From NCBI GenBank assembly GCA_017934975.1, contig JAGBIM010000021.1, positions 1 to 41,212 of the forward strand: a stretch of 41,212 nucleotides of DNA, written 5' to 3'. Source of the DNA: Clostridia bacterium. GTDB lineage: Bacteria > Bacillota > Clostridia > Oscillospirales > UBA644. The notes beneath the pieces are model-generated. The model was given only the letters and a program-made list of their open reading frames with translations, searched no databases and was not told where the DNA came from. The translations under genes were made by a program, and so were the position numbers. How positions within the stretch are numbered: the first letter of the stretch is position 1; each line of letters opens with the position of its first letter. Of this stretch, positions 18,076 to 25,484 are shown in pieces.

Positions 18076-18441
18076 ATGAGAAAGTATAATCACGCTTTGA
18101 TTCCCGTGGCCAAAATGCTTCGTAAAAATCTGACGAAGGAAGAGCGCCGACTTTGGTATGATTTTTTGAAAGATTATCCGATTCGTTTTACAAAACAGAA
18201 GGTTTTGGGAAAGTACGTTGCGGATTTTTACTGTGCCAAAGCAAAATTGGTAGTTGAATTAGACGGATCGCAACATCGTCGGGATCGCGGCTTGCGGGAA
18301 GATGCAGAAAGAACGGAATTTTTGCAACAGTATGGTTTGATCGTTGTGCGGTTTCGTAATTTTCGTATTAGAAACAATTTCAAGGGCGTCTGCGAAGAAA
18401 TTGATGCCATTATAAAATCAAGATTAGAAGAAGAATCCTGA
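18076..18441 (+). CDS. DUF559 family protein (restriction-endonuclease-like fold)
   Basis: A 121-aa protein with the DUF559 pattern: an N-terminal LTKEERRLWYDFLKD segment, then the nuclease-like core GKYVADFYCAKAKLVVELDGSQH (written here as GKYVADFYC and LVVELDGSQH), and a C-terminal VVRFRNFRI segment. The D, ExDG and Q residues match the PD-(D/E)XK/Vsr-like fold proposed for the family; the biological role is unknown. Base composition is visibly more AT-rich than in the neighbours, suggesting transfer. It follows two tandem repeats and ends 16 nt before prfB. It is about half identical to the DUF559 protein at 30087-30452. The ATG is chosen because an upstream extension would translate repeat sequence. 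Confidence 0.85.
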   Translation: MRKYNHALIPVAKMLRKNLTKEERRLWYDFLKDYPIRFTKQKVLGKYVADFYCAKAKLVVELDGSQHRRDRGLREDAERTEFLQQYGLIVVRFRNFRIRNNFKGVCEEIDAIIKSRLEEES

Positions 18442-18457
18442 AAGGAATCAACACAAT

Positions 18458-19568
<1,111 letters not shown>

Positions 19569-19570
<2 letters not shown>

Positions 19571-19608
19571 TGAGGTTTTGGTCGTTCTGATGAGGTTTTG
19601 GTCGTTCT
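19569..19608 (+). repeat. 20-bp tandem duplication
   Basis: The unit GATGAGGTTTTGGTCGTTCT occurs twice in a row (19569-19588 and 19589-19608). The first copy begins within the prfB stop codon and the second ends inside the first bases of the YRR element at 19604. Confidence 0.85.
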
Positions 19609-19672
19609 TTTCTTTTCTCTGAAAAGAAAATAACCAAAAGAAAAGCAAATCCGCCGCAAATGCTTGCGGCGG
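19604..19672 (+). repeat. YRR triple-arm element acting as a terminator
   Basis: Hairpin with arms of 14 nt (one mismatch because the spacer reads TAACC, not GAACC), mirror third arm AAAAGAAAAG, then a CCGCCGCAA/TTGCGGCGG hairpin followed by T-rich sequence (19673-19682). The last hairpin plus T run looks like an intrinsic terminator for prfB. Confidence 0.75.
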
Positions 19673-19679
19673 TTGTTTT

Positions 19680-20093
19680 TTATAAAAAAGAAAGATCAAT
19701 GACCGTTTTTTTTGCACGAATCGCCCGCTCCTTCCACTTTTTTGCATTTCCGGGAAAGGGCGCGTAGACGACGAGGGTGTCTGCATGGGAATACATCCAT
19801 CGGTTTCGTGCATCAATGGCAAAGCGGGCGGGAGTTCTCTCCAGCCCCTCCGGATACAAGGTCGGAAAATCTTCTGACCCTTTGCCCAAATAGGCGGTGA
19901 CCACCTCGTAGCGAACGGTGGGATATTTTTTGCACAAATTTCGCAAAATCCACGCCCCCATGCGGTCGAAACTTCCTTCTTGTCCTACAAAAAATTGTGT
20001 CGCGCCTTCCTGAATCAGCTCTTCCAAAATGCGGGCCAGGGGCTCTTTTACCTTCTCCCCCGCATCCCGACTACCAAACAGAACCACCGTCAT
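19680..20093 (-). CDS. SLOG/DUF1273-like protein
   Basis: A 137-aa protein resembling the Rossmann-like SLOG group (DUF1273/YpsA type): an N-terminal strand VVLFGSRD, a glycine-containing loop in FFVGQEGSFDRMG followed by a helix, the VVTAYLG strand, and the C-terminal RWMYSHADTLVVY segment. SLOG proteins in other systems bind nucleotide-derived ligands; the ligand here is not known. It is divergent from an XRE regulator with its own promoter and a GAGGTGA ribosome site. The pairing suggests a regulated nucleotide-sensing role, which is inference. Confidence 0.7.
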   Translation of the reverse strand: MTVVLFGSRDAGEKVKEPLARILEELIQEGATQFFVGQEGSFDRMGAWILRNLCKKYPTVRYEVVTAYLGKGSEDFPTLYPEGLERTPARFAIDARNRWMYSHADTLVVYAPFPGNAKKWKERAIRAKKTVIDLSFL

Positions 20094-20110
20094 CCAATCA
20101 CCTCGCCCTT

Positions 20111-20139
20111 ATTATAACACAAAAATCCTCAATCGTCAA
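20111..20139 (-). promoter_or_regulatory. Promoter of the SLOG-like gene
   Basis: On the minus strand: -35 TTGACG (20139-20134), 17-nt spacer, perfect -10 TATAAT (20116-20111), 18 nt upstream of the start codon. Confidence 0.75.
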
Positions 20140-20146
20140 TACTAAT

Positions 20147-20162
20147 AACTATAATTATAGTT
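20147..20162. promoter_or_regulatory. 16-bp perfect palindrome, candidate operator
   Basis: AACTATAATTATAGTT is a perfect palindrome between the two divergent promoters. It sits just upstream of the SLOG -35 box and ends 9 nt before the XRE -35 box. This position fits an operator for the neighbouring XRE regulator. Confidence 0.55.
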
Positions 20163-20171
20163 GTGTGTTTC

Positions 20172-20200
20172 TTCATAATTTGAGTTATTACTGTTATAAT
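20172..20200 (+). promoter_or_regulatory. Promoter of the XRE regulator
   Basis: TTCATA (20172-20177), a 17-nt spacer and TATAAT (20195-20200). The -10 box overlaps an upstream ATG at 20199, so translation must start later, at 20220; the leader would be very short. Confidence 0.6.
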
Positions 20201-20219
20201 GAAGACAGAGGTGACGAAA

Positions 20220-20552
20220 ATGAACGTTGATTTTTCTCTGATTGGGAAACGGATCAAAGAGGCCAGAAACGCCTGCGGCATGACCCAGGAGGGGCTTGCG
20301 GAGGGGTTGAACGTCTCGGTTGGGTACGTCAGCCAGGTGGAACGGGGAGTGACGAAGATCAGTCTGGATCTTTTGGGTGCCGTGTCCGGGCTCTTGAAGC
20401 GGGACGTTGCCTTTTTCGTGCAACAATCCGCCACCGAAACCGACACCTATCTTTCCGCGGAGGTTGCCCACCTTTGGCAGGAATTGACACCCCAAAACCG
20501 CCGCGTTGCCCTCGCTCTTCTGCAGGCTCTGAAACAGGAGCAGGACGATTAA
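20220..20552 (+). CDS. XRE-family transcriptional regulator
   Basis: A 110-aa protein with an N-terminal helix-turn-helix (residues about 7-62: IGKRIKEARNACGMTQEGLA, then LNVSVGYVSQVERG). A short C-terminal helical part ends in a run of Leu/Ala/Gln. The start is set at 20220 because the promoter -10 box covers the earlier ATG at 20199 and GAGGTGA lies just upstream of 20220. The divergent neighbour is the SLOG-like gene, and a 16-bp palindrome lies between the two. Autoregulation and control of the neighbour are inferred. Confidence 0.85.
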   Translation: MNVDFSLIGKRIKEARNACGMTQEGLAEGLNVSVGYVSQVERGVTKISLDLLGAVSGLLKRDVAFFVQQSATETDTYLSAEVAHLWQELTPQNRRVALALLQALKQEQDD

Positions 20553-20567
20553 AAGAATAAAGCAAAA

Positions 20568-20599
20568 CCGCCGCAAATGCTTGCGGCGGTTGTTTTTTT
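20568..20599 (+). terminator. Intrinsic terminator of the XRE gene
   Basis: The CCGCCGCAA/TTGCGGCGG stem is followed by TTGTTTTTTT. The hairpin and T run are the same as at the end of the element after prfB (19651-19682). Confidence 0.85.
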
Positions 20600-20621
20600 A
20601 TCATTCGAGAGGGGGTTATTC

Positions 20622-20937
20622 CCTGCGTAAGAAAACCCCTTCCCCCACCACGCCGCACTACGGCGACGCGGCGGTCCCCCTTCCCCTTTCCCATGGCGGG
20701 AAAGTGGACGGCAGACTCGGGTGTCAAGTTCTTTCGTTTGTGCATTGTCACGAGACTTTTCCGCTCGATGCGAAATCCGCGTGCGATGCGCTAACGTAAG
20801 CCTCCCCTGTGTAAGGGGATAAGTGAGACTCTAAAAATTCAAGTCGAAGATGCAGAATTTTTAGCTAAGTCGAACTTATGCAGTAGCGAAGCGTAGCTGG
20901 GGGACCGCCTTTGGTGGTGGATGAGATTGACCCGCGC
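20622..20937 (+). repeat. D module plus 3' half of the GTCAATCCC-bounded repeat, carrying a hairpin insert
   Basis: A D module (about 20630-20715) is followed by a middle part shared with 7430-7500, then CTCCCCTGTGTAAGGGG, the insert at 20821-20898, and an ACCGCC/GGTGGT hairpin ending at an altered terminus GAGATTGAC. No gene is supported. Confidence 0.7.
20821..20898 (+). repeat. Hairpin-insert element, subtype II (78 nt)
   Basis: It begins AAGTGAGACTCTAAAAATTC and ends GCGTAGCT. The helices are AAGT with ACTT, GACT with AGTC, and CTAAAAATTC with GAATTTTTAG, so both strands of each helix differ from subtype I in a compensating way. It interrupts the CCCC/GGGG hairpin region of a GTCAATCCC-bounded repeat. 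Confidence 0.85.
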
Positions 20938-20983
20938 GACGCAGTCGCAGATTCTTTCTCCTTCAAACAGTAACATTTTCCGT

Positions 20984-21304
20984 GTCAATCCCCTCAGTCA
21001 TCTGCGATGACAGCTCCCCTTACTAAGGGGAGCCAAACCGATGTGCCGTGTCTTGCGTTTGTTCCTCTTTCCGAGAGAACCTCTCTGTGAAAGAAGGTTC
21101 GGCGTACCGTGCACCCGAGCTTGCCGTCTCCTTTCCCGCCACGGGAAAGGGGAAGGGGGACCGCCGCGCCTGCCGTAGTGCGGCGTGGTGGGGGAAGGGG
21201 TTTTTGCACGTCTCTTGAACGGTGTGCAATCGATAAACGAGGCGCAAACGTAAGCCTCCCCTTAGTAAGGGGAGGGGGACCGCGAAGCGGTGGAAGGGAT
21301 TGAC
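20984..21304 (+). repeat. GTCAATCCC-bounded repeat, long form with D module (321 bp)
   Basis: Complete from GTCAATCCC (20984) to GGGATTGAC (ending 21304). The long form has the two CCCC/GGGG hairpins at its ends and a GC-rich D module (about 21120-21210, TTTCCCGCCACGGGAAA and the CGCCGCACTA-type hairpin) inserted in the middle. Confidence 0.8.
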
Positions 21305-21360
21305 CGTCGCAGAGAAACTTTCACGTGAACAAAAGGAAACCGAAAAGCAACAAATGCGGT

Positions 21361-21508
21361 GTCAATCCCCTCAGTCTTGCCTACGGCAATCCAGCTCCCC
21401 TTACTAAGGGGAGCCATAGCGAAGTGCTGCGCCCCTCTCAGATTCCTCGATCCGAGAGAAACTCTTGGACGAAGAGAAAACGGAGAGTGATGCGCGAAGG
21501 CTTATTTC
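21361..21508 (+). repeat. GTCAATCCC-bounded repeat, 3'-truncated
   Basis: It starts at GTCAATCCC, but the first hairpin is TTGCC/GGCAA in place of CATC/GATG, a wholesale replacement that keeps pairing. It runs to GAAGGCTTA and then stops. Between here and 21604 I see nothing I can name. Confidence 0.7.
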
Positions 21509-21603
21509 CGTGCATCGCGCATTGTAAGTGCATCGTGAAAAAGGATGCTTAAACCTGTTGCTGACCTGAGGGCATTTTTTGCGTAAACAGCAATAAAAAT
21601 TTT

Positions 21604-21634
21604 CCGCCGCATGCATTTGCGGCGGTTGCTTTTT
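21604..21634 (+). terminator. Terminator-like hairpin
   Basis: The CCGCCGCA/TGCGGCGG stem with loop TGCATT is followed by TTGCTTTTTG. It resembles the terminators after prfB and the XRE gene, but no gene upstream is evident, so it may be a left-over repeat end. Confidence 0.5.
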
Positions 21635-21669
21635 GTCTTTTTGTCCTGCACCAAAACAAGATCTTCCCC

Positions 21670-21819
21670 CCGACGGATGGAATCCGTCGGATTACGCTTT
21701 CCTTTCTCTTGGTTCTTTTCTTTCTTTTCCCGTGAAAAAAAGTGAGACCCGAAAAATGCAAGCCGAAGGCAAAGATTTTTCGATGGTCGACACTTTTGCA
21801 GTAGCTGAAAGAAAAGAAC
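21670..21819 (-). repeat. YRR triple-arm element, type 1 end, split by a hairpin insert
   Basis: On the minus strand the purine arm GAAAAGAAAGAAAAGAAC and its partner are present, but the insert at 21740-21806 splits the hairpin. Removing it restores an 18-nt arm with one extra A. The third arm has two A-to-G differences from the mirror of the second, the only copy with such a mismatch. Confidence 0.8.
21740..21806 (+). repeat. Hairpin-insert element, subtype I (67 nt)
   Basis: It runs from AAGTGAGACC to GCAGTAGCT with the same nested helices as at 11032. It is inserted within the arm of a YRR element between GAAAAA and GAAAGAAAAGAAC. Confidence 0.85.
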
Positions 21820-21841
21820 GTCCTCGCCCGCTCTTTTCTGC

Positions 21842-21897
21842 AAAAAAAAACGGCAGAGATCAAATTCCGAGGGGGGAGGAACCTGATCTCTGCGGTT
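21842..21897 (-). terminator. Terminator of the structured RNA
   Basis: The stem is CGGCAGAGATCA (21851-21862) with TGATCTCTGC (21884-21893) extended by a G-C pair, followed on the minus strand by nine T residues (21850-21842). Confidence 0.85.
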
Positions 21898-22110
21898 TTG
21901 CGACGGAGAGGGGTAAACCGCCGCAGGCGTTTTATGGGGGGGACCATAAAACAAGAAAGGAGAGAACAAATCGAGACGATTCGTTCGGGAGTGAGCCATC
22001 GTCCCCGTTGATAACGAGGAACTATCAAACCCACCGCAAAAGTTGGACTATCTGCCGTATAACCGGAGTCCGCTTTTCGGGTGCGGTATTCGCGGGAAGA
22101 ACCCGTTCAC
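21842..22110 (-). ncRNA. Structured RNA candidate with own promoter and terminator
   Basis: A minus-strand transcript of about 268 nt is predicted from a consensus promoter (22118-22146) to a strong terminator (21842-21897). No credible ORF lies inside. Visible helices: 22033-22038 with 22082-22087 (ACCGCA/TGCGGT), 22039-22042 with 22073-22076, 22045-22049 with 22067-22071, 22055-22057 with 22064-22066 (together one long rod), 22008-22013 with 22023-22028, and 21975-21980 with 21998-22003, plus a GTTTTATGG/CCATAAAAC hairpin near 21930-21955. Size, abundance signals and rod shape suggest a regulatory RNA such as 6S RNA or the raiA motif; I cannot assign the class. Confidence 0.7.
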
Positions 22111-22117
22111 GAGACAT

Positions 22118-22146
22118 ATTATAGCACAAGAAGCAAGGAAAGTCAA
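22118..22146 (-). promoter_or_regulatory. Promoter of the structured RNA
   Basis: On the minus strand: -35 TTGACT (22146-22141), 17-nt spacer, perfect -10 TATAAT (22123-22118). Transcription should start near 22110. Confidence 0.85.
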
Positions 22147-22228
22147 GGGATTTTTGGGAAAAAAAGGAACTTCGGCCTCTATGTAAATTGTAACAAAAAA
22201 GGTGGTTGAAATTTAGCGAAGATGCACA

Positions 22229-22260
22229 AAAAAGCGGTTCCCCGCGTTGTTCGGGGAACC
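22229..22260 (-). terminator. Terminator of the decarboxylase gene
   Basis: A GGTTCCCCG/CGGGGAACC stem (22236-22260) is followed on the minus strand by GCTTTTTTG. It begins 8 nt after the stop codon and would end the scfA-scfB-decarboxylase unit. Confidence 0.85.
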
Positions 22261-22268
22261 CACGTTTT

Positions 22269-23606
22269 TTATGCGTCTTTGACCACCCGCACCCGATCGA
22301 CGCCGTAGTAGCGGAAGCGGGGCAGGTCTTCGGGGACGATGCGCTGACCGCAGACCAAAAGGGGCACGGCAGGGGGGCATCCCACCGAGGGGGAGGCCAG
22401 AATCCGACCCGCGGCCTCTTCCACGCAGACCTCCTCCGAAGGGGCCAGCATGGCGGCGCGGGGGGATAAAATCCCTTCATGGGGCAGGCAGGGCGGGGGA
22501 TTTTCGGAAACGGGGGACTGGCGCGGCAGATTTTTCAACCGCTCCTCTACCGCCTTGCAGGCTTCGGGAGCCGTAAGGGGGGAAAACATCATAACGACAA
22601 AGTCGGGATCCGCAAATTCACATTCGATTTCTCCCGCGCGCAGGAAATTTTCCACCTCTGTGCCGGGATATCCGTACGCCTTTGGTGCCAAGGTGATTTT
22701 CAAAGGCTCTTGCCCCACAAGGGAAAAGCCTTGACGGCGCAAGGTCTCTTTCAGATCTTCCATCCGAGAAACCGTCTTGCGCAGATCCGAGGGGAAGGCT
22801 TCGGCGCAAGACGAATTCGCCAGATCCAGGGACTGCAAAATCAAATAAGAAGGGGAGGTGGAAGCAAAGAGAGACAAGGCAGATTTTGCTTGATCTACCA
22901 AGGATTTCGGTAGGTTGCGGTTCAGGTGCAGATAGGCCCCTCCCGTGAGGACGGGCAGGGTCTTGTGGGCGGAATCGCAGCAGAGGTCCACCCCTTGATC
23001 CATGGGATGCAGAGAGGGAGACAAAAATTTCAGGTAGGCACCGTGGGCGTTGTCGCAAAGGAGCAGAGCCCCGTTTGCGTGGCAGATTTCCGCCAAGGGG
23101 GCAAGGTCGATCAAGTTTCCCAGATAGTCCGGCGACGTGACGTAGACGGCGGTGACGTTGGGGTGCTTTGCAAAGAGATTTTGCAACATTTCCACAGTGA
23201 CCGGGCAGGAAAGATAGGTCTCCCCCGCTCCCTCCAGCCAAAGGGGTTCCAGATCCAGCAGTGCGGCGGCGGAGAGGAAGGTTTTGTGGGCGTTGGGGGC
23301 GGCGGCGATGAGGGGCTTTTTCCCCGATTCCCGTGCGTGCAGGCAGGCCAGATGGATCATGGCTCGGATGGCCAGAGAAGATCCTTCCGTGGAATAGAAG
23401 GTGTGCGCCCCGAAAAGTCGGGATGCGTTGGCCTCGCTTTCGGCGATGATTCCCGCCGCGTCAAAAAGGCTGTCTGCGCCCGCAATCTCAGTAATATCAA
23501 GGGATTCCGCTCCCGTAACGGACACGCCCTTATGCCCCGGCATGTGAAGACGCAGGGGGGCGCGGGCGGAATATTTGCGGACGAAATCCCAAATCGGTGT
23601 GTTCAT
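22269..23606 (-). CDS. Orn/Lys/Arg decarboxylase family PLP enzyme
   Basis: This PLP-dependent fold type I enzyme belongs to the Orn/Lys/Arg decarboxylase group, whose members make polyamine precursors such as cadaverine, putrescine or agmatine. The N-terminus LRLHMPGHKG is the family signature, followed by GADSLFDAAG, and the cofactor lysine lies in DSAHKTLPVLTG (about residues 210-222). At 445 aa it is the short form (compare B. subtilis YaaO/SpeA type) with a reduced C-terminal domain. The substrate cannot be told from sequence. Its ATG directly follows the stop of the SCIFF maturase gene (TAAATG), so translation is probably coupled. Confidence 0.88.
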   Translation of the reverse strand: MNTPIWDFVRKYSARAPLRLHMPGHKGVSVTGAESLDITEIAGADSLFDAAGIIAESEANASRLFGAHTFYSTEGSSLAIRAMIHLACLHARESGKKPLIAAAPNAHKTFLSAAALLDLEPLWLEGAGETYLSCPVTVEMLQNLFAKHPNVTAVYVTSPDYLGNLIDLAPLAEICHANGALLLCDNAHGAYLKFLSPSLHPMDQGVDLCCDSAHKTLPVLTGGAYLHLNRNLPKSLVDQAKSALSLFASTSPSYLILQSLDLANSSCAEAFPSDLRKTVSRMEDLKETLRRQGFSLVGQEPLKITLAPKAYGYPGTEVENFLRAGEIECEFADPDFVVMMFSPLTAPEACKAVEERLKNLPRQSPVSENPPPCLPHEGILSPRAAMLAPSEEVCVEEAAGRILASPSVGCPPAVPLLVCGQRIVPEDLPRFRYYGVDRVRVVKDA

Positions 23607-24974
23607 TTATTGATCCTCGCGGGCCACGGCCAGCATGATGGCACATTCCATGCGCTTGCGGAACAGATCGCACCCGTCCTGGTAAACCCCCTTCACCGAG
23701 CCGGTGGCGTGGTAGGCGTTGGCGGCGCATCCCCCCGAGCAATAGAGCTTGGCCCAACAGTCGGCACATTCGGGGCGGGCGTAGACGTTGCAATCCTTGA
23801 ATTCCTGCCGCAGGGCGGTGTTGGTCACTCCCGTCCACACGTCACCCATGCGGAAGGACTCGTCCCCCACGAACTGGTGGCAGGGGTACAGGTCGCCCCA
23901 GGGAGTGACGGCCATGTATTCGGTGCCCGAGCCGCATCCGGAAATGCGTTTGTAGATGCAGGGGCCGTCGTTCAGGTCGATCATGTAATGATAGAAGGTG
24001 AACGGGTCCCCTTCTTTTTCCTTTTTCAGCATCAACTCCGCCAATTTTTCGTATTGGTCCATGACGATCTCTTTGTCCGCGGCGGTGAGGGCGGATTCCG
24101 CGCCGGGCTCACAGACCACGGGCTCCATGGACAGCTCGCGGAAGCCTAAATCCAGCATTTGCTTGATATCTTCCAGAAAATCCGGGTTCTGATGGGTGAA
24201 GGTGCCCCGCATATAATAGTTTTTGCCTTCCCGCGCCTTGACCAGTTGCTGGAACTTTGGGACGATCTTTTCCCAGCTTCCCTTCCCCGCGTAGTCCACC
24301 CGATAGCGATCGTGGACCTCCTTGCGGCCGTCGAGAGAGAGGACCACGTTGCTCATCTCTTTGTTGGCAAAGTCGATGACGTCCCGGTCGATCAAAACCC
24401 CGTTGGTGGTAAGGGTGAAGCGGAAATTTTTGTTATGCTGCTTTTCGATGCTGCGGGCGTAGGCCACCAGATCCTTGACCACCTGAAAATTCATCAAGGG
24501 CTCCCCGCCGAAAAAGTCCACTTCCAGATTGTGACGGGTGCCGGAGTTTTCGATGAGGAAATCCAAGGCTCGTTTGCCCACTTCAAAGGACATGACCCCC
24601 CGATCCCCGTGATAATTCCCCTGGCTTGCAAAGCAATAGGAGCAGTTGAGGTTGCAGGTGTGGGCCACGTGCAGGCACAGGGCCTTAACCACCCCGGCGG
24701 TCTTGTTTTTCAGATCTCCCGCCATGGAGGCGAAGGTGTCGGGGGCGAACAAAAGCCCTTCTTCCTTCAATTCCGCCACTTGATCGTAGCATTCGGCGAT
24801 CTCTTCCGCCGATACGGCAGGATATGCGGCACCGATCTTGGTGCAGATCTCCTCTTTGGTCTCGGTTTCAAAGAGGGAAATGATATCGTATGCGATTTCG
24901 TCCACGGCGTGAACCGCCCCCGAGCAGACGTCGAGAACGATGTTGTAGCCGTTGAGCTTGTACTGATGGATCAT
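23607..24974 (-). CDS. scfB: SCIFF peptide maturase, radical SAM/SPASM
   Basis: This radical SAM enzyme is expected to form thioether cross-links in the SCIFF peptide. It has an N-terminal peptide-recognition-like region (MIHQYKLNGYNIVLDVCSGA...), the radical SAM cluster motif CNLNCSYC at about residues 100-107, FFGGEPL, and a C-terminal SPASM domain with cysteines in CGSGTEYMAVTPWGDLYPC and CADCWAKLYCSGGCAANA for auxiliary clusters. The start at 24974 is set by AGGAG and by the family N-terminus; a longer upstream frame would include repeat sequence. It is 455 aa, the normal size. It lies 286 nt after scfA, with two YRR elements between. Confidence 0.95.
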   Translation of the reverse strand: MIHQYKLNGYNIVLDVCSGAVHAVDEIAYDIISLFETETKEEICTKIGAAYPAVSAEEIAECYDQVAELKEEGLLFAPDTFASMAGDLKNKTAGVVKALCLHVAHTCNLNCSYCFASQGNYHGDRGVMSFEVGKRALDFLIENSGTRHNLEVDFFGGEPLMNFQVVKDLVAYARSIEKQHNKNFRFTLTTNGVLIDRDVIDFANKEMSNVVLSLDGRKEVHDRYRVDYAGKGSWEKIVPKFQQLVKAREGKNYYMRGTFTHQNPDFLEDIKQMLDLGFRELSMEPVVCEPGAESALTAADKEIVMDQYEKLAELMLKKEKEGDPFTFYHYMIDLNDGPCIYKRISGCGSGTEYMAVTPWGDLYPCHQFVGDESFRMGDVWTGVTNTALRQEFKDCNVYARPECADCWAKLYCSGGCAANAYHATGSVKGVYQDGCDLFRKRMECAIMLAVAREDQ

Positions 24975-25010
24975 GACGGATTCTCCTGACTGTGAGGATG
25001 GTTTGTGGGT

Positions 25011-25087
25011 GTGCTTTTTCTTTTTTCGGGAAAAAAGAAAAAGCACCAAAAAGAAAAAAGCTTGATCCGACGGAATGCTTCCGTCGG
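25011..25087 (+). repeat. YRR triple-arm element, type 1 end
   Basis: The clamp is GTGC/GCAC here, not GTTC/GAAC. The second-arm core GAAAAAAGAAAAA is mirrored in the third arm AAAAAGAAAAAAG, followed by the CCGACGG/CCGTCGG hairpin. It lies upstream of scfB and points away from it. Confidence 0.85.
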
Positions 25088-25116
25088 GGAGAGAGTTGTT
25101 TCCTCTTTTTCTTCCC

Positions 25117-25195
25117 CCGCCGCAAGGATTGCGGCGACATCGCTTTTCTTTCTTTTGGTACTTTTCTTTCTTTTCTCGAAAAGAAAGAAAAGTAC
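25117..25195 (-). repeat. YRR triple-arm element, type 2 end
   Basis: The clamp is GTAC/GTAC, with core GAAAAGAAAGAAAA and its mirror, then the CGCCGCAA/TTGCGGCG hairpin. It faces the copy at 25011 with only 29 bp between them. Confidence 0.85.
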
Positions 25196-25220
25196 ACCTC
25201 TCGTTCCCTTCTCATCTATG

Positions 25221-25249
25221 AAAAAAGCCGCCCAAAGCGGCGGCTTTTT
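25221..25249 (-). terminator. Terminator after the SCIFF peptide gene
   Basis: AAAAAGCCGCC pairs with GGCGGCTTTTT around a CAAAGC loop, and the T run is on both strands. It lies 11 nt after the scfA stop and could limit read-through to scfB, giving more peptide than enzyme. Confidence 0.85.
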
Positions 25250-25260
25250 CGGTTGCGTGA

Positions 25261-25401
25261 TTACTTATTTTTGCTTTCGCACTTCTGGTTGGCCACGCCG
25301 CAGCTGGTTTTGCAAGCGGACTGGCAGGAAGTCTGGCATTCGCCGCAGCCGCCCTGCTTGGAGCAAAGGTTGCGGGTTTTCAGCGTTTTGATGTGTTTCA
25401 T
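25261..25401 (-). CDS. scfA: SCIFF precursor peptide (six cysteines in forty-five)
   Basis: A 46-aa ribosomal peptide beginning MKHIKTLKTRN, with cysteines at 13, 19, 22, 26, 30, 34 and 41; the last six match the SCIFF pattern (CGECQTSCQSACKTSC, then GVANQKC). SCIFF peptides are nearly universal in Clostridia and are cross-linked by the adjacent radical SAM maturase; their role is unknown. This copy has one extra cysteine at 13. A strong GGAGGA site and a consensus promoter precede it, and a terminator follows. It is easily missed because of its size. Confidence 0.95.
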   Translation of the reverse strand: MKHIKTLKTRNLCSKQGGCGECQTSCQSACKTSCGVANQKCESKNK

Positions 25402-25438
25402 GTTGCATTCCTCCATGAATTTTATAATCTACCTATAA

Positions 25439-25467
25439 AGTATAGCATATTTTTTGCGGAAAGTCAA
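25439..25467 (-). promoter_or_regulatory. Promoter of the SCIFF operon
   Basis: On the minus strand: -35 TTGACT (25467-25462), 17-nt spacer, -10 TATACT (25444-25439), 38 nt upstream of the start codon. Confidence 0.8.
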
Positions 25468-25484
25468 GGGGTTTTCGGGATATT

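Noticed and set aside
21317..21332. parS-like sequence CTTTCACGTGAACA
   Set aside because: Only the central 11 bases match; both ends differ from the consensus, and it lies inside a repeat border.
21500..21600. Possible gene fragment before the hairpin at 21604
   Set aside because: Several short frames exist, but none has a ribosome site, domain or repeat match that I can name.
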